From Nocardioides sp. LHD-245 (lineage in GTDB: Bacteria > Actinomycetota > Actinomycetes > Propionibacteriales > Nocardioidaceae), in NCBI RefSeq assembly GCF_030929495.1, contig NZ_JAVFWN010000018.1:62001-126000 (forward strand): a stretch of 64,000 bases of DNA, read 5' to 3'. The notes below the pieces were generated by a model. It was not told the DNA's origin. It saw only the letters and a list, made by a program, of their open reading frames with translations, and searched no databases. Below are positions 20,814-29,627 of the stretch, piece after piece. Every line of letters starts with the position of its first letter. The first letter of the stretch is position 1. The translations under genes and the position numbers were made by a program.

Positions 20814-21278
20814 TCAGGAGGTGGGCGGACCGACCAGGAGGGCGAGGGCGGTCAGGCCGCCGACGGCGACGGCGCCCATCGCCAGGCCGCGCAGCGGGTT
20901 GGCGATCATCCAGCCGACGCAGCGGTCCGGGAGCGAGCGGGTCGTGCCGGCCGGCAGCCGCCACGCGTCGCCGAGCCAGCCCTTGCGCACGGCCCACCAC
21001 TCGAGCGGCAGGGTCGCCAGCGGCGGGATCGCGGCGAGCAGCGTGAGCAGTCCCCGGCCTGCCGACCAGCGCCGGTCGACCCAGAGCACGACGGCCGTCA
21101 CGACATAGGCGACGAACACGACACCGTGCAGCATCCCGAAGACCCGGACACCCAGCTCGGTGGTCTCGGTGACGTACTTGAGGAACATCCCGAGGAGCAG
21201 TCCCGTCCAGGTGATCGCCTCGGCGATCGCGACGGTGCGGAACAGGCGGGTGGGAGTGGTCGCACTGGGCTTGCTCAC
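20814..21278 (-). CDS. DUF3817 integral membrane protein
   Basis: A 154-residue membrane protein with four hydrophobic helices. It starts with the DUF3817 pattern 'TRLFRTVAIAEAITWTGLLLGMFLKYV' and continues with 'VFGMLHGVVFVAYVVTAVVLW' and 'LLTLLAAIPPLATLPLEWWAV'. The family is widespread in actinobacteria and has no assigned function. Its C terminus has an additional helix ('GLAMGAVAVGGLTALALLVG'). Confidence 0.8.
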   Translation of the reverse strand: MSKPSATTPTRLFRTVAIAEAITWTGLLLGMFLKYVTETTELGVRVFGMLHGVVFVAYVVTAVVLWVDRRWSAGRGLLTLLAAIPPLATLPLEWWAVRKGWLGDAWRLPAGTTRSLPDRCVGWMIANPLRGLAMGAVAVGGLTALALLVGPPTS

Positions 21279-21327
21279 AGGGCCCGAGGGTACCCGTGTG
21301 AGCCAGGTCGCTCCGCCCTCGCCGGCC

Positions 21328-22101
21328 CTAGGACCCGAAGCGGCGCTCGCGCTGGGCGTAGGCGCGGATCGCCCGCAGGAAGTCGACGCGCCGGAAGTCG
21401 GGCCAGTAGGCCTCGCAGAAGTAGAACTCCGAGCGCGCGCTCTGCCACAGCAGGAAGCCGCCCAGCCGCTGCTCCCCCGACGTGCGGATGACGAGGTCCG
21501 GGTCGGGCTGGCCCTTGGTGTAGAGGTGCTCCTCGATGTGCTCGATGTCGATCACGTGGGCCAGCTCGTCGAGCGAGGTGCCCTTGGCGGCATGCTCGGT
21601 GAGCAGCGAGCGGACCGCGTCGGCGATCTCCCGGCGCCCGCCGTACGCCACGGCGACGTTGACGATCATCCCGTCGACGTCGGCGGTCGCCTCGGCCGCG
21701 GTCTTGAGCCGCTTGGCGGTCCCCGCGGGCAGCAGGTCGAGGGCACCGACCGGGTGCAACCGCCAGCGCCGCTGGTCGGCCAGCGAGTCGACCGCGTCGG
21801 CGATGATCTCCAGGAGCGGCTCGAGCTCGCCGGCGGGACGGTTGAGATTGTCGGTCGAGAGCAGCCAGAGCGTGACCACCTCGATGCCGACCTCGTCGCA
21901 CCAGCCCAGCAGGGGCTCGATGTTGGCCGCGCCCGCGCGGTGCCCGTGGGCGGTGTCACGCCCGACCGCCTTGGCCCAGCGCCGGTTGCCGTCGAGCATC
22001 ACCCCGATGTGCTTGGGCAGATTGCCGGGCATCCGGCGAAGCATGCGCGCCTCGTACGCGGGGTAGAGCACCCTGCGCACACCGCGCTTCCAGTCCGCCA
22101 C
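21328..22101 (-). CDS. uppS: Z-isoprenyl diphosphate synthase (Rv1086-like)
   Basis: A 257-residue cis-prenyltransferase that condenses isopentenyl diphosphate with an allylic diphosphate. Family motifs: 'PKHIGVMLDGNRRWAK' (catalytic Asp), 'LWLLSTDNLNRP', 'VNVAVAYGGRREI', and 'PDPDLVIRTSGEQRLGGFLLWQS' followed by 'EFYFCEAYWPDFRRVDFLRA'. Similarity to M. tuberculosis Rv1086, with its 'YEARMLRRMPGNLPKHI' type of N terminus, suggests the short-chain enzyme making Z,E-farnesyl diphosphate for lipid-carrier synthesis. The long-chain enzyme is the alternative. It is divergent from the AIM24 gene. Confidence 0.9.
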   Translation of the reverse strand: MADWKRGVRRVLYPAYEARMLRRMPGNLPKHIGVMLDGNRRWAKAVGRDTAHGHRAGAANIEPLLGWCDEVGIEVVTLWLLSTDNLNRPAGELEPLLEIIADAVDSLADQRRWRLHPVGALDLLPAGTAKRLKTAAEATADVDGMIVNVAVAYGGRREIADAVRSLLTEHAAKGTSLDELAHVIDIEHIEEHLYTKGQPDPDLVIRTSGEQRLGGFLLWQSARSEFYFCEAYWPDFRRVDFLRAIRAYAQRERRFGS

Positions 22102-22210
22102 ATTCCGATGTTAGCCGGGCTACCGGCCTTCCGACGTGGCTGACACGATGAGCACCACACCACGGCCCCCCGGGTCGCGGCCCCCGAACCCGATGACAGA
22201 TAGGACGACC

Positions 22211-23344
22211 ATGACTGCAGCCGCTTGGCACCCGGACCCGACCGGCCGCCACGAGCTCCGCTACTGGGACGGCTCCCAGTGGACCGATCACGTGTCCGAC
22301 CAGGGCGTCCAGTCGACCTCCCCGCTCTACCCGAGCGCCGAGCCCGCCGCCGACGCGGGCGCCGACGCGGGCACCGACGCGGGCGCCGGCTCCGACAGCG
22401 CCACCGGCGACGTGTGGGTCGGGAGCCACGAGGCGGCGCAGGCCACGGAGAGCCCGTCGAGCGAGGTCAGCGCCGAGCCGGCGTTCTCGTTCGACGCCGA
22501 GACGGCCGTGGCGCCCCGGGCCACCGAGCAGCAGGCGCCGGAGGCGGTGACCCAGTCGTACCAGCAGCAGGCCCCGTCGTACCAGCCGGCGCAGCCCTAC
22601 CAGGAGGCCCAGCCGACGAGCCAGCCGGTCGGCGGGTACGCCGCCGGCCAGGCGGTGCCCGCCGACGCGTTCACGGGCATCTCCGGCGAGCTGATCGACG
22701 GTCGGTTCAGCGAGGTGGCCGGCGCCGGCGCGGTCCTGCAGAACAAGCGCCTGCTGCGGGTGCGGATCACCGAGCCGTTCATGGCCAAGCAGGGCTCGAT
22801 GGTCGCCTACCAGGGCAACGTCAACTTCAACTACCAGGGCGGCGGTGCCGCGAAGTTCCTCAAGAAGGCGTTCACGGGCGAGGGCCTGTCCCTGATGCGG
22901 GTCGAGGGCCAGGGCGACGTCTTCCTCGCCGACGGCGCCCACGAGGTCCACATCCTGCACCTCAACAACAGCGGTCTGTCGGTCAACGGCCAGAACGTTC
23001 TCGGCTTCTCGGCCTCGCTCGAGTGGAACGTCGAGCGGGTCAGGGGCGGCAGCATGGCCGCCGGCGGCCTGTTCAACACGACGCTGCGCGGGACCGGCTG
23101 GGTGGTCATCACCACCGACGGCGACCCCGTCGTGCTCAACCCGGGCGAGGCGCCGACCTTCGCCGACGCCAACGCGCTGGTCGCCTGGTCGACGCACCTG
23201 CAGACCTCGATCCGCTCGACGATGTCCGCGGGCGCGCTCATCGGCCGCGGTTCCGGGGAGGCCTTCCAGGTCGCGTTCCAGGGCCAGGGCTTCGTGATCG
23301 TGCAGCCGTCCGAGGGCAACTCGGTGCCGCCGCACTCGCACTGA
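22211..23344 (+). CDS. DUF2510 plus AIM24 family protein
   Basis: A 377-residue protein. A DUF2510 module near residues 5-30 ('WHPDPTGRHELRYWDGSQWT') is followed by a 120-residue Ala/Gln/Tyr/Pro-rich linker and an AIM24 beta-domain from about residue 155 ('AVLQNKRLLRVRITEPFMAKQGSMVAYQG', 'VSIHL'-type strands, 'LEWNVERVRGG'). DUF2510 often occurs at the N terminus of actinobacterial membrane or signalling proteins; AIM24 is named after a mitochondrial protein, and its bacterial role is unsettled. The ATG at 22211 has a close GGACGA site; two ATGs further upstream (22148, 22193) are possible but lead into Pro-rich sequence. A hairpin follows the stop codon. Confidence 0.82.
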   Translation: MTAAAWHPDPTGRHELRYWDGSQWTDHVSDQGVQSTSPLYPSAEPAADAGADAGTDAGAGSDSATGDVWVGSHEAAQATESPSSEVSAEPAFSFDAETAVAPRATEQQAPEAVTQSYQQQAPSYQPAQPYQEAQPTSQPVGGYAAGQAVPADAFTGISGELIDGRFSEVAGAGAVLQNKRLLRVRITEPFMAKQGSMVAYQGNVNFNYQGGGAAKFLKKAFTGEGLSLMRVEGQGDVFLADGAHEVHILHLNNSGLSVNGQNVLGFSASLEWNVERVRGGSMAAGGLFNTTLRGTGWVVITTDGDPVVLNPGEAPTFADANALVAWSTHLQTSIRSTMSAGALIGRGSGEAFQVAFQGQGFVIVQPSEGNSVPPHSH

Positions 23345-23369
23345 CAGCGGACGCTCCGGGGCGTCGTAC

Positions 23370-23405
23370 GGCCGGACGAGCGAGGCGGATCACGCTCGTC
23401 CGGCC
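23370..23405 (+). terminator. Terminator after the AIM24 gene
   Basis: Perfect 13-base arms GGCCGGACGAGCG and CGCTCGTCCGGCC around a 10-base loop, 26 bases after the AIM24 stop codon and before trhA. Confidence 0.7.
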
Positions 23406-23441
23406 GGCCTCGCATTCGGGACCGGCCGGTACCCTCTGTTC

Positions 23442-24182
23442 ATGAACCAGGCCCTCCACCACGCGAACGACAAGGTCCGCGCCCGGCTGGACGACCTCGG
23501 GGATCAGATCAGCGAGAAGGTCGCGGACATCAAGCCCCGACTCCGCGGCTGGATCCACCTCGTGTCGACGCCGATCGTGCTCGCCGCCGGCATCGTGCTC
23601 ATCGTCCTCTCGCCGACCGCCACCACCAGGGTCGGCTCGGCGCTGTACGCCGGCTCCGCGCTGCTCCTCTTCGGCATCTCGGCGCTCTACCACCGCGGCA
23701 CCTGGTCACCGAAGGTCTGGACGATCCTCAACCGGTTCGACCACTCGAACATCTTCGTGTTCATCGCCGGCTCCTACACGCCGTTCGCGCTGATCCTGCT
23801 CGACGGTCCGTCGCGGGTGGTGATGCTCACGGTCGCGTGGAGCGGCGCCCTGCTCGGCATCGGGTTCAAGCTGTTCTGGCCCACGGCGCCGCGCTGGCTG
23901 TCGGCACCGATCTACATCGCGCTCGGCTGGGCGGCGATCTTCTTCATCCCCGCCTTCTTCGAGGGTGCGACGGCGATGGGGCTGGGCCTCGGCATCGCCA
24001 TCTTCGTGCTGATCGCCGTCGGCGGCGCGCTCTACACCATGGGCGGCCTGGTCTACGGCTTCAAGTGGCCCAACCCCTCGCCGCGGGTCTTCGGGTTCCA
24101 CGAGATCTTCCACGGCTTCACGATCGCCGCGTTCGTCGCGCACTACGTCGGCGTCTCGCTGGCGACCTACTCGCTGCGCTGA
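23442..24182 (+). CDS. trhA: TrhA/hemolysin III family membrane protein
   Basis: A 246-residue PAQR-superfamily membrane protein with seven hydrophobic segments. Family motifs: 'RGWIHLVSTPIVLAAGIVL', 'ISALYHRGTWSPKVWTILNRFDHSNIFVFIAGSYTPFAL' and the closing 'FGFHEIFHGFTIAAFVAHYVGV'. The conserved His and Asp residues bind metal in the PAQR family. Bacillus TrhA affects membrane energetics and lipid homeostasis; the hemolysin label is historical. It has an N-terminal helix of about 40 charged residues. Its end overlaps the end of convergent rlmC by 16 bases. Confidence 0.9.
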   Translation: MNQALHHANDKVRARLDDLGDQISEKVADIKPRLRGWIHLVSTPIVLAAGIVLIVLSPTATTRVGSALYAGSALLLFGISALYHRGTWSPKVWTILNRFDHSNIFVFIAGSYTPFALILLDGPSRVVMLTVAWSGALLGIGFKLFWPTAPRWLSAPIYIALGWAAIFFIPAFFEGATAMGLGLGIAIFVLIAVGGALYTMGGLVYGFKWPNPSPRVFGFHEIFHGFTIAAFVAHYVGVSLATYSLR

Positions 24183-25348
24183 TCCCCGCGCTCCAGCAGC
24201 ACCAGCACCTCCGCATGGGGGGTCTGCGGGAACATGTCGAGCAGCCGCCCCCGCACCGGCCGGTACGACGTCAGGTCGGCCAGGTCGCGGGCGAGGGTCT
24301 CGGGGTTGCAGCTGGAGTAGAGCACGTGCGCCGCACCGGACTCCTGGAGCCGCCGGGCGAGCGCGGGGCCGAGGCCGCGCCGGGGCGGGTTCACCACGAC
24401 CAGGTCGGCCTCCGCGAGCAGCGCGGCATGCTCCGGGGCGGTGGCATCGCCGACCGCGAAGTCGATCTCGCCCGGCAGTCCGGCCTCGTGACGGGAGCGT
24501 TCGGCCGACGCGATCGCGTCGGCGCTGATCTCGATGCCGCTCACCCGCCGGCCCGGCGCGGCGAGGTGCAGCGCGAACCCGCCGACGCCGCAGTAGAGGT
24601 CGACCACCCGGTGCGGCGCGAGGTCGGCGACCCAGGCCGCGGCCTCGCGGTAGAGCGCAGCGGCGACGGTGGTGTTGGTCTGGAAGAAGCTGCGCGGGCG
24701 CAGGTGCAGGGTGATCCCGCCCAGCCGCATCGGCAGCGTGTCGGCCTCGGTCAGCACGATCTCGCGCTCCCCCTCGAGCACCGCGCTGTGCTCGGGCTGC
24801 ACGTTGATCGTGACCACCCGCAGACCGGGCAGGGCGCCGAGCAGCCACGGCAGGTGCTTGCGCACCCGGGCCTCGGTCGCCGTCGAGCGCAGGACCAGCC
24901 GCACCATCAGCTCGCCGTCCGGAGACTCGGTGACCAGCACGTGCTTGAGCTCGCCGCGCCCGCCCACCGGGCCGCTCCCCGCGACGTCGTACGGCGTCAG
25001 CCCGGCCCGGCCGACCAGTTCGGCCAGCGTCGGCAGCGCGGCCACGATCCCCGGCAGGTGCAGGGCGCAGTCGCGCAGGTCGACCCCGGCGCCGTCGGGC
25101 CCGAGGATCCCGAGCGTCGGATCGGCCGCGGTGCCGGCCACGACCATCTTCGCCTTGTTGCGGAACCCGGCCGGCGGCCCGGACACCGACGGCAGCCAGA
25201 CGAGGCCCGGCCGATCGATGAGAGCGCGCGCCGCGGCCTGCTTCGCGACCAGCTGGTCGTCGTACGGCTGTCCGAGCCAGGTGCAGGACCGGCACTCCCC
25301 CGCCGCGAAGTGGGCGCAGTCGAGCACGGCGAGACCCATGACTCCCAT
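24167..25348 (-). CDS. rlmC: 23S rRNA (uracil-5-)-methyltransferase RlmC
   Basis: A 393-residue SAM-dependent RNA methyltransferase of the RlmC/RlmD/TrmA family, predicted to make m5U in 23S rRNA. Iron-sulfur cysteines lie at the N terminus (C11, C19, C22) with a fourth in 'DLRDCALH'. The SAM site is 'VVDLYCGVGGFALHL', followed by 'GIEISADAI' and 'VVVNPPRRGLGP'. The catalytic Cys lies in 'LYSSCNPETLARDL'. The missing TRAM domain separates it from RlmD and supports RlmC. Its start faces the toxin-antitoxin promoter across 59 bases. Confidence 0.93.
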   Translation of the reverse strand: MGVMGLAVLDCAHFAAGECRSCTWLGQPYDDQLVAKQAAARALIDRPGLVWLPSVSGPPAGFRNKAKMVVAGTAADPTLGILGPDGAGVDLRDCALHLPGIVAALPTLAELVGRAGLTPYDVAGSGPVGGRGELKHVLVTESPDGELMVRLVLRSTATEARVRKHLPWLLGALPGLRVVTINVQPEHSAVLEGEREIVLTEADTLPMRLGGITLHLRPRSFFQTNTTVAAALYREAAAWVADLAPHRVVDLYCGVGGFALHLAAPGRRVSGIEISADAIASAERSRHEAGLPGEIDFAVGDATAPEHAALLAEADLVVVNPPRRGLGPALARRLQESGAAHVLYSSCNPETLARDLADLTSYRPVRGRLLDMFPQTPHAEVLVLLERGDQRSE

Positions 25349-25383
25349 CGTAGGGCGGCCACGGCACCATCCTTGCTCGCACC

Positions 25384-25411
25384 GACTTAGTCCATTAGAC
25401 TTAGTCCATGA
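25384..25411 (+). promoter_or_regulatory. Tandem-repeat operator of the Phd/PIN operon
   Basis: Two adjacent 14-base units, GACTTAGTCCATTA and GACTTAGTCCATGA. The second contains the antitoxin ATG. TAGTC and GACTA-like halves also face each other. An AT-rich repeat at the start codon in a GC-rich genome is the expected form of an antitoxin-bound autoregulatory operator. Confidence 0.6.
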
Positions 25412-25638
25412 GTGGCACTGTCGTGAACGTCCACGAGGCCAAGACCAACCTGTCCCGGATCCTCGCGCGCGTCGAGGCCGGAGAGGAGATCATCATCGCG
25501 CGGGGCGGGAAGCCGGTCGCTCGCCTCGAGCCCTTCTCCGCACCCGAGATCCAGCTCGGCTTCCTCGACCTGCCCGAGATCCCGGACGACTTCTTCGCGC
25601 CGCTCGACGACGACGAGCTCGCGGAGTGGAGCCTGTGA
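25408..25638 (+). CDS. Phd/YefM family antitoxin
   Basis: A 76-residue antitoxin. The N-terminal half is the Phd/YefM DNA-binding fold ('VVNVHEAKTNLSRILARVEAGEEIIIARGGKPVARL'); the acidic C-terminal tail ('DDFFAPLDDDELAEW') would bind and neutralise the PIN toxin. It overlaps the toxin start (GTGA). Its own start codon lies inside a tandem operator, consistent with autorepression. Confidence 0.93.
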   Translation: MSGTVVNVHEAKTNLSRILARVEAGEEIIIARGGKPVARLEPFSAPEIQLGFLDLPEIPDDFFAPLDDDELAEWSL

Positions 25639-26024
25639 CCCTTCTGCTGGACACCCACGCCTTCTACTGGTGCGTCCGCCGGGGGGCTGACATTCCCTCC
25701 CATGTCATCGAGGCACTGCACCAGGCGCCGCGGCGCCTCGTCTCGGACATCTCGGCCTTCGAGGTTGCATTCAAAGTGCGACTCGGCAAGTTCCCGGGAG
25801 CCGCCGGCCTGCGCGATCGCTGGGCCGAGGCGCTGACCCAGCTCCCCGCGATCGCTCTTCCCATCACGACAGCGCACGCACTGCGGGGCGGCACGCTCGA
25901 CTGGGACCACCGTGATCCGTTCGACCGGCTTCTGGCCGCGCAGGCGCTCACCGAAGGGCTCACTCTGGTGACGGCTGACGCAGCCTTCGCCTCCGTACCT
26001 GGTCTGTCGATCCTGCGCTGGTGA
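25635..26024 (+). CDS. PIN-domain (VapC-type) toxin
   Basis: A 129-residue ribonuclease toxin with all PIN-domain acidic residues: D6 ('LLLDTHAF'), E43 ('DISAFEVAFKV'), D94 and D97 ('HRDPFDRLLAAQA') and D115 ('LVTADAAF'). The 'LLLDTHAFYW' start is typical of the PIN subfamily paired with Phd-type antitoxins. The GTG start is fixed by overlap with the antitoxin stop. The toxin appears intact; its RNA target is unknown. Confidence 0.93.
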   Translation: MTLLLDTHAFYWCVRRGADIPSHVIEALHQAPRRLVSDISAFEVAFKVRLGKFPGAAGLRDRWAEALTQLPAIALPITTAHALRGGTLDWDHRDPFDRLLAAQALTEGLTLVTADAAFASVPGLSILRW

Positions 26025-26050
26025 GCACCCGACTCCTCTAGGCTGCCGCC

Positions 26051-26779
26051 GTGCCGTCCCCGCTCGAGAAGGTCCAGGCCGCGCCGGTGCTGGCCACCGT
26101 GCGCCGGCTGGAGCAGCGGATCGAGGCGCGCTTCCCGGGCCGCGGGCTGCACCGGGTGGCCGGGGAGCTGGCGAGCCTCGTGGACACGGTGGCGTCCTCG
26201 ACGGCGACCGCACGCGGCCGCCGGTCCTGGCTGCGCCCGCTGTCGCGTTTCGGCATCGTCGCGGTCCTCCTCGTCACGGCCACCGTGATGGTGCTCGCCG
26301 TCCGGGCGGCCCTCACCGACGCGCCGGACGACGGCCTGACCTGGATCCCGCTGCTGGAGAGCGCGGTCAACGACCTGGTCTTCGCGGCGCTGGCGATCTG
26401 GTTCCTCTACTCCGTGCCGGAGCGGCTGCAGCGCTCGAGTCTGCTCGAGTTGCTGCACCGGTTGCGGTCGATGGCCCATATCGTCGACATGCACCAGCTC
26501 ACCAAGGACCCCGAGCGCCTGCGCTCGGAGTTCACCCCCACGGACGCGAGCATCCCGATGGACCTCACCACCGACCAGCTCGAGCACTATCTCGACTACT
26601 GCTCGGAGCTGCTGAGCCTGATCGGCAAGACCGCCGCACTGTGCGCCGAGGCGTCCCGCGACCCGGTGGTCCTCGACACGGTCAGCACCGTCGAGACGCT
26701 GACCGTCTCGCTGGAGCGCAAGATCTGGCAGAAGATCACCGTGCTCAACCACCACCGCGGGTCGTCACCCGCGAGCTAG
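26051..26779 (+). CDS. Two-helix membrane protein of unknown function
   Basis: A 242-residue protein. An N-terminal cytoplasmic helix-rich region of about 70 residues precedes two membrane helices ('FGIVAVLLVTATVMVLAVRAAL' and 'LVFAALAIWFLYSVPERL'), and a C-terminal helical domain of about 130 residues rich in charged residues follows ('LRSMAHIVDMHQLTKDPERL'). No family was recognised. It follows the toxin gene by 26 bases and ends with a 4-base overlap with convergent cds1. It may be an independent housekeeping gene. Confidence 0.75.
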   Translation: MPSPLEKVQAAPVLATVRRLEQRIEARFPGRGLHRVAGELASLVDTVASSTATARGRRSWLRPLSRFGIVAVLLVTATVMVLAVRAALTDAPDDGLTWIPLLESAVNDLVFAALAIWFLYSVPERLQRSSLLELLHRLRSMAHIVDMHQLTKDPERLRSEFTPTDASIPMDLTTDQLEHYLDYCSELLSLIGKTAALCAEASRDPVVLDTVSTVETLTVSLERKIWQKITVLNHHRGSSPAS

Positions 26780-27837
26780 AGGTCGAAGCCCTCCAGGAAC
26801 GCGCGGTGGGGCTCGAGGTCGAGGCCCTGGTCGCGGAGCCACGCGTCGTTGTAGTACGTGTGGGCGTAGCGTTCGCCGCCGTCGCAGAGCAGGGTGACGA
26901 TGCTCCCGGTCCGGCCGGCCGCGCGCATCCGCTCGACCAGCTGCAGGCTGGCCCACACGTTGGTGCCCGTGGACCCGCCGACGGTGCGGCCCAGGACACC
27001 GGAGATCCAGCGGGCCGCGGCGACCGACGCCGCGTCCGGGACGCGGATCATGTCGTCGACGACGCCGCCGACGAACGACGGCTCGACCCGCATCCGGCCG
27101 ATGCCCTCGATCCGCGAGGGCACCGACGTGGTGGCATCCGAGGTGTCGCGCTCCCAGCCCTCGAGGAACGCCGAGTTCTCGGGGTCGGCGACCAGGACCT
27201 GGGTGTCGAAGCCGCGATAGCGGACGTACCGGCCGATGGTGGCCGACGTGCCGCCGGTGCCCGCGCCGACCACGATCCAGGACGGGCACGGGTGCGGCTC
27301 GGCGCGCATCTGCTCGAAGATCGACTCGGCGATGTTGTTGTTGCCGCGCCAGTCGGTGGCCCGCTCGGCGTAGGTGAACTGGTCGAGGTAGTGGCCGCCC
27401 GTCTCCGACTCGAGCCGGCGAGCCTCGTCGTAGACGGTGGCCGCGTCGTCGACGAGGTGGCAGCGACCCCCGTAGAACTCGATCAGTGAGATCTTCTCGG
27501 GGCTGGTCGCCGCCGGCATCACGGCGACGAAGGGCAGCCCGATCAGCCGGGCGAAGTAGGCCTCGCTCACCGCGGTCGACCCGCTGGAGGCCTCGATGAT
27601 CGTGCTCCCGCGGCCGATCCACCCGTTGCACAGCGCATAGAGGAACAGCGAGCGCGCCAGCCGGTGCTTCAGGCTGCCGGTCGGGTGGACCGACTCGTCC
27701 TTGAGATAGAGGTCGATCCCCTCCACCCCGAGCGGGACGACGTGCAGGTGGGTGTCCGCGCTTCGCGTCGCGTCGGCGTCGAGCCGCCGGACCGCCTCGG
27801 CGATCCAGGCCCGCTGCCCGCTGCTCTCTCTAGCCAT
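26776..27837 (-). CDS. cds1: L-cysteine desulfhydrase Cds1 / PLP-dependent cysteine synthase family
   Basis: A 353-residue fold-type II PLP enzyme. The PLP Lys lies in 'HPTGSLKHRLARSLFLYAL', the substrate loop in 'IIEASSGSTAVSEAYFARLIG' and the phosphate cradle in 'VVGAGTGGTSATIGRYVRY'. It matches the Cds1 group (M. tuberculosis Rv3684), which releases sulfide, pyruvate and ammonia from cysteine, better than CysK. It starts inside the upstream VOC gene (8-base overlap) at the end of a long minus-strand gene series. Confidence 0.88.
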   Translation of the reverse strand: MARESSGQRAWIAEAVRRLDADATRSADTHLHVVPLGVEGIDLYLKDESVHPTGSLKHRLARSLFLYALCNGWIGRGSTIIEASSGSTAVSEAYFARLIGLPFVAVMPAATSPEKISLIEFYGGRCHLVDDAATVYDEARRLESETGGHYLDQFTYAERATDWRGNNNIAESIFEQMRAEPHPCPSWIVVGAGTGGTSATIGRYVRYRGFDTQVLVADPENSAFLEGWERDTSDATTSVPSRIEGIGRMRVEPSFVGGVVDDMIRVPDAASVAAARWISGVLGRTVGGSTGTNVWASLQLVERMRAAGRTGSIVTLLCDGGERYAHTYYNDAWLRDQGLDLEPHRAFLEGFDL

Positions 27838-28573
27838 GAGGCATCGAGCCTACGGGGTCGGCCTGCCAGCGGACGTTGCACACGAGCCCGTCGAGGAGCA
27901 CGTGCGGCTCGGGCGGCGCGACCGCCCAGTCGATGGCGACCACACCGGCGTTCCCCTCACGCAGCCGGACGGTGAGGTCCCCGTCGGTCACGGCCGCGAT
28001 GCCGGCCATGCTCTCGTCCGGCGAGAGACCACAGCGGACGAGGAGCTCCCGCAGCCAGAGCGGGTCCGGCACCTCCAGATCCAGTGAGCTGATCACCGGC
28101 CCGTCGACCGGTCCTCGGGGCATCCCCGACTTCCACCGGATCAGGAACGGGACGAAGGGGTGCAGGACGTGCCCGGCGATCTCGCACGTCTCCCAGACGT
28201 AGGTGTCGCCGTCCGGCGCGACCCGACTGCTCCCGACCGGGTCACCCGTCTCCAGGCCGAACTCGAGGAGTCGCCGGCGGCAGGTCTCCAGGTCGGGGAC
28301 GCTGATCGCCCAGGTGAGCGGTCCCGGCCGGGCACGCACCGCATGCGCCGTGGCGTGGTCGGACTCCTCGACGACGTCGATCAGCTCCAGGTACGCGTCC
28401 CTCGGTCCGCGGACGAGCGCGTTCGCCGTACCGGTCGGGTGACTTCCACCGGGCGTCGCGGCCAGGCCCGCGCGGCTCCACCGGCTGATGGCCTCGTCGA
28501 GGCCACGCACCGACACGACGACATGGTCGACCTTGCTCGGCCGACCCACGGGATCGGGATCGGTGCCCCTCAC
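27830..28573 (-). CDS. VOC/glyoxalase-like domain protein
   Basis: A 247-residue protein with a glyoxalase_3-like N-terminal VOC module ('KVDHVVVSVRGLDEAISRWSRAGLAATPGGSHPTGTANALV') containing a plausible metal His, and a second weaker half. The pattern 'NALVRGPRDAYLELIDV' is common in actinobacterial VOC proteins with no assigned reaction. The GTG start overlaps the upstream reductase stop, so it is probably part of the catabolic operon. An isomerase or hydrolase acting on an intermediate is possible. Confidence 0.78.
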   Translation of the reverse strand: MRGTDPDPVGRPSKVDHVVVSVRGLDEAISRWSRAGLAATPGGSHPTGTANALVRGPRDAYLELIDVVEESDHATAHAVRARPGPLTWAISVPDLETCRRRLLEFGLETGDPVGSSRVAPDGDTYVWETCEIAGHVLHPFVPFLIRWKSGMPRGPVDGPVISSLDLEVPDPLWLRELLVRCGLSPDESMAGIAAVTDGDLTVRLREGNAGVVAIDWAVAPPEPHVLLDGLVCNVRWQADPVGSMPHG

Positions 28574-29580
28574 CGGTCGGGCGCCACGATGATCTTGCCG
28601 AGGACCTGACGCTGCTCGAGCAGGTCGAAGGCGCTGCGGACCTCGGAGAGGGGCAGGACCCGGTCGATCGGCGGGCGGAGCTTGCCGACCCGCACCAGTT
28701 CGATCAGGGCGTCCAGGTCCGAGCGGAGCCAGCCGTCGGAGCCGCGGATGTCGAGCTCGTAGGACCAGACGTAGCGCAGGTCGGTCTCGACCGCGAAGCC
28801 GGCGGTCGCGCCGCAGTTGAGCAGCCGGCCGCCCTTCTTCAGCGAGCGGATCGAGGGCGCCCAGGTGTCGCCACCGGTGAAGTTGACCACGACGTCGAGG
28901 CCGCCCGACCCCGAGACCCGGGGCTTGCCGTGGCGCTCGTGCACGACCTTCATGAAGTCGGTCTCGCGGTAGTTGATGCCCTCGTCGGCGCCGAGCGCGG
29001 CCAGCTGCTCGAGCTTGGCATCGGTCGACGCGGCCGCGATGACGTGGGCCCCGGCCAGACCGGCGAGCTGCACGCAGCCCGTGCCGACGCCGCCGGACGC
29101 GCCGAGGACCAGGACCTTCTCCCCCGGTCCGACCTGGCCCCGCGTGACCATCATCCGGTACGCCGTGCCGAAGGCCACCGGCAGCGCCGCGGCATCGGTG
29201 AACGACACGTCGTCCGGCAGCCGGATCAGCGTCCGCGCCGGTACGGCGACCAGCTCGGCCAGTCCGCCGTCCACGGTCTCGCCGATCAGCTTGTTCTCGA
29301 CCGCGTCCCAGGGGTCGACGAGGACCCGGTCGCCGACCTGCCAGCCCTCGACGTCCGCACCGACCTCGGCGATCTCGCCGGCGATGTCGATGCCCATGAT
29401 GAGCGGGAACGGGATGGTGATCCCGGGCATCCCGCGCAGGGTGAACAGATCGTGGTAGTTCAGCGCACAGGCCTTGACCCGGACGACGACCTGGCCGGTC
29501 GCGGCGACCGGGTCGGCCCAGTCGTCGTGGACCGTGATCAGGTCCGACGTGCCGTGCTCGCTGATGACTGCAGCCCTCAC
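28570..29580 (-). CDS. Zinc-type alcohol dehydrogenase/quinone reductase (MDR) family
   Basis: A 336-residue medium-chain reductase. It has a GroES-like N-terminal domain ('VRVKACALNYHDLFTLRGMPG'), a Rossmann domain with 'VLVLGASGGVGTGCVQLAGLAGAHVIAAAST', and the C-terminal 'VLPLSEVRSAFDLLEQRQVLGKIIVAP'. The structural-zinc Cys cluster is absent and 'ALNYHD' is typical of zinc-independent NADPH:quinone or enoyl reductases. Substrate unknown. Neighbouring thioesterase and CoA ligase genes suggest action on an acyl or aromatic intermediate. Confidence 0.85.
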   Translation of the reverse strand: MRAAVISEHGTSDLITVHDDWADPVAATGQVVVRVKACALNYHDLFTLRGMPGITIPFPLIMGIDIAGEIAEVGADVEGWQVGDRVLVDPWDAVENKLIGETVDGGLAELVAVPARTLIRLPDDVSFTDAAALPVAFGTAYRMMVTRGQVGPGEKVLVLGASGGVGTGCVQLAGLAGAHVIAAASTDAKLEQLAALGADEGINYRETDFMKVVHERHGKPRVSGSGGLDVVVNFTGGDTWAPSIRSLKKGGRLLNCGATAGFAVETDLRYVWSYELDIRGSDGWLRSDLDALIELVRVGKLRPPIDRVLPLSEVRSAFDLLEQRQVLGKIIVAPDR

Positions 29581-29627
29581 GCTGCTTCCTTTCCGTGGAT
29601 GGTGCAGATGCCGGGGTGATGCACGCG

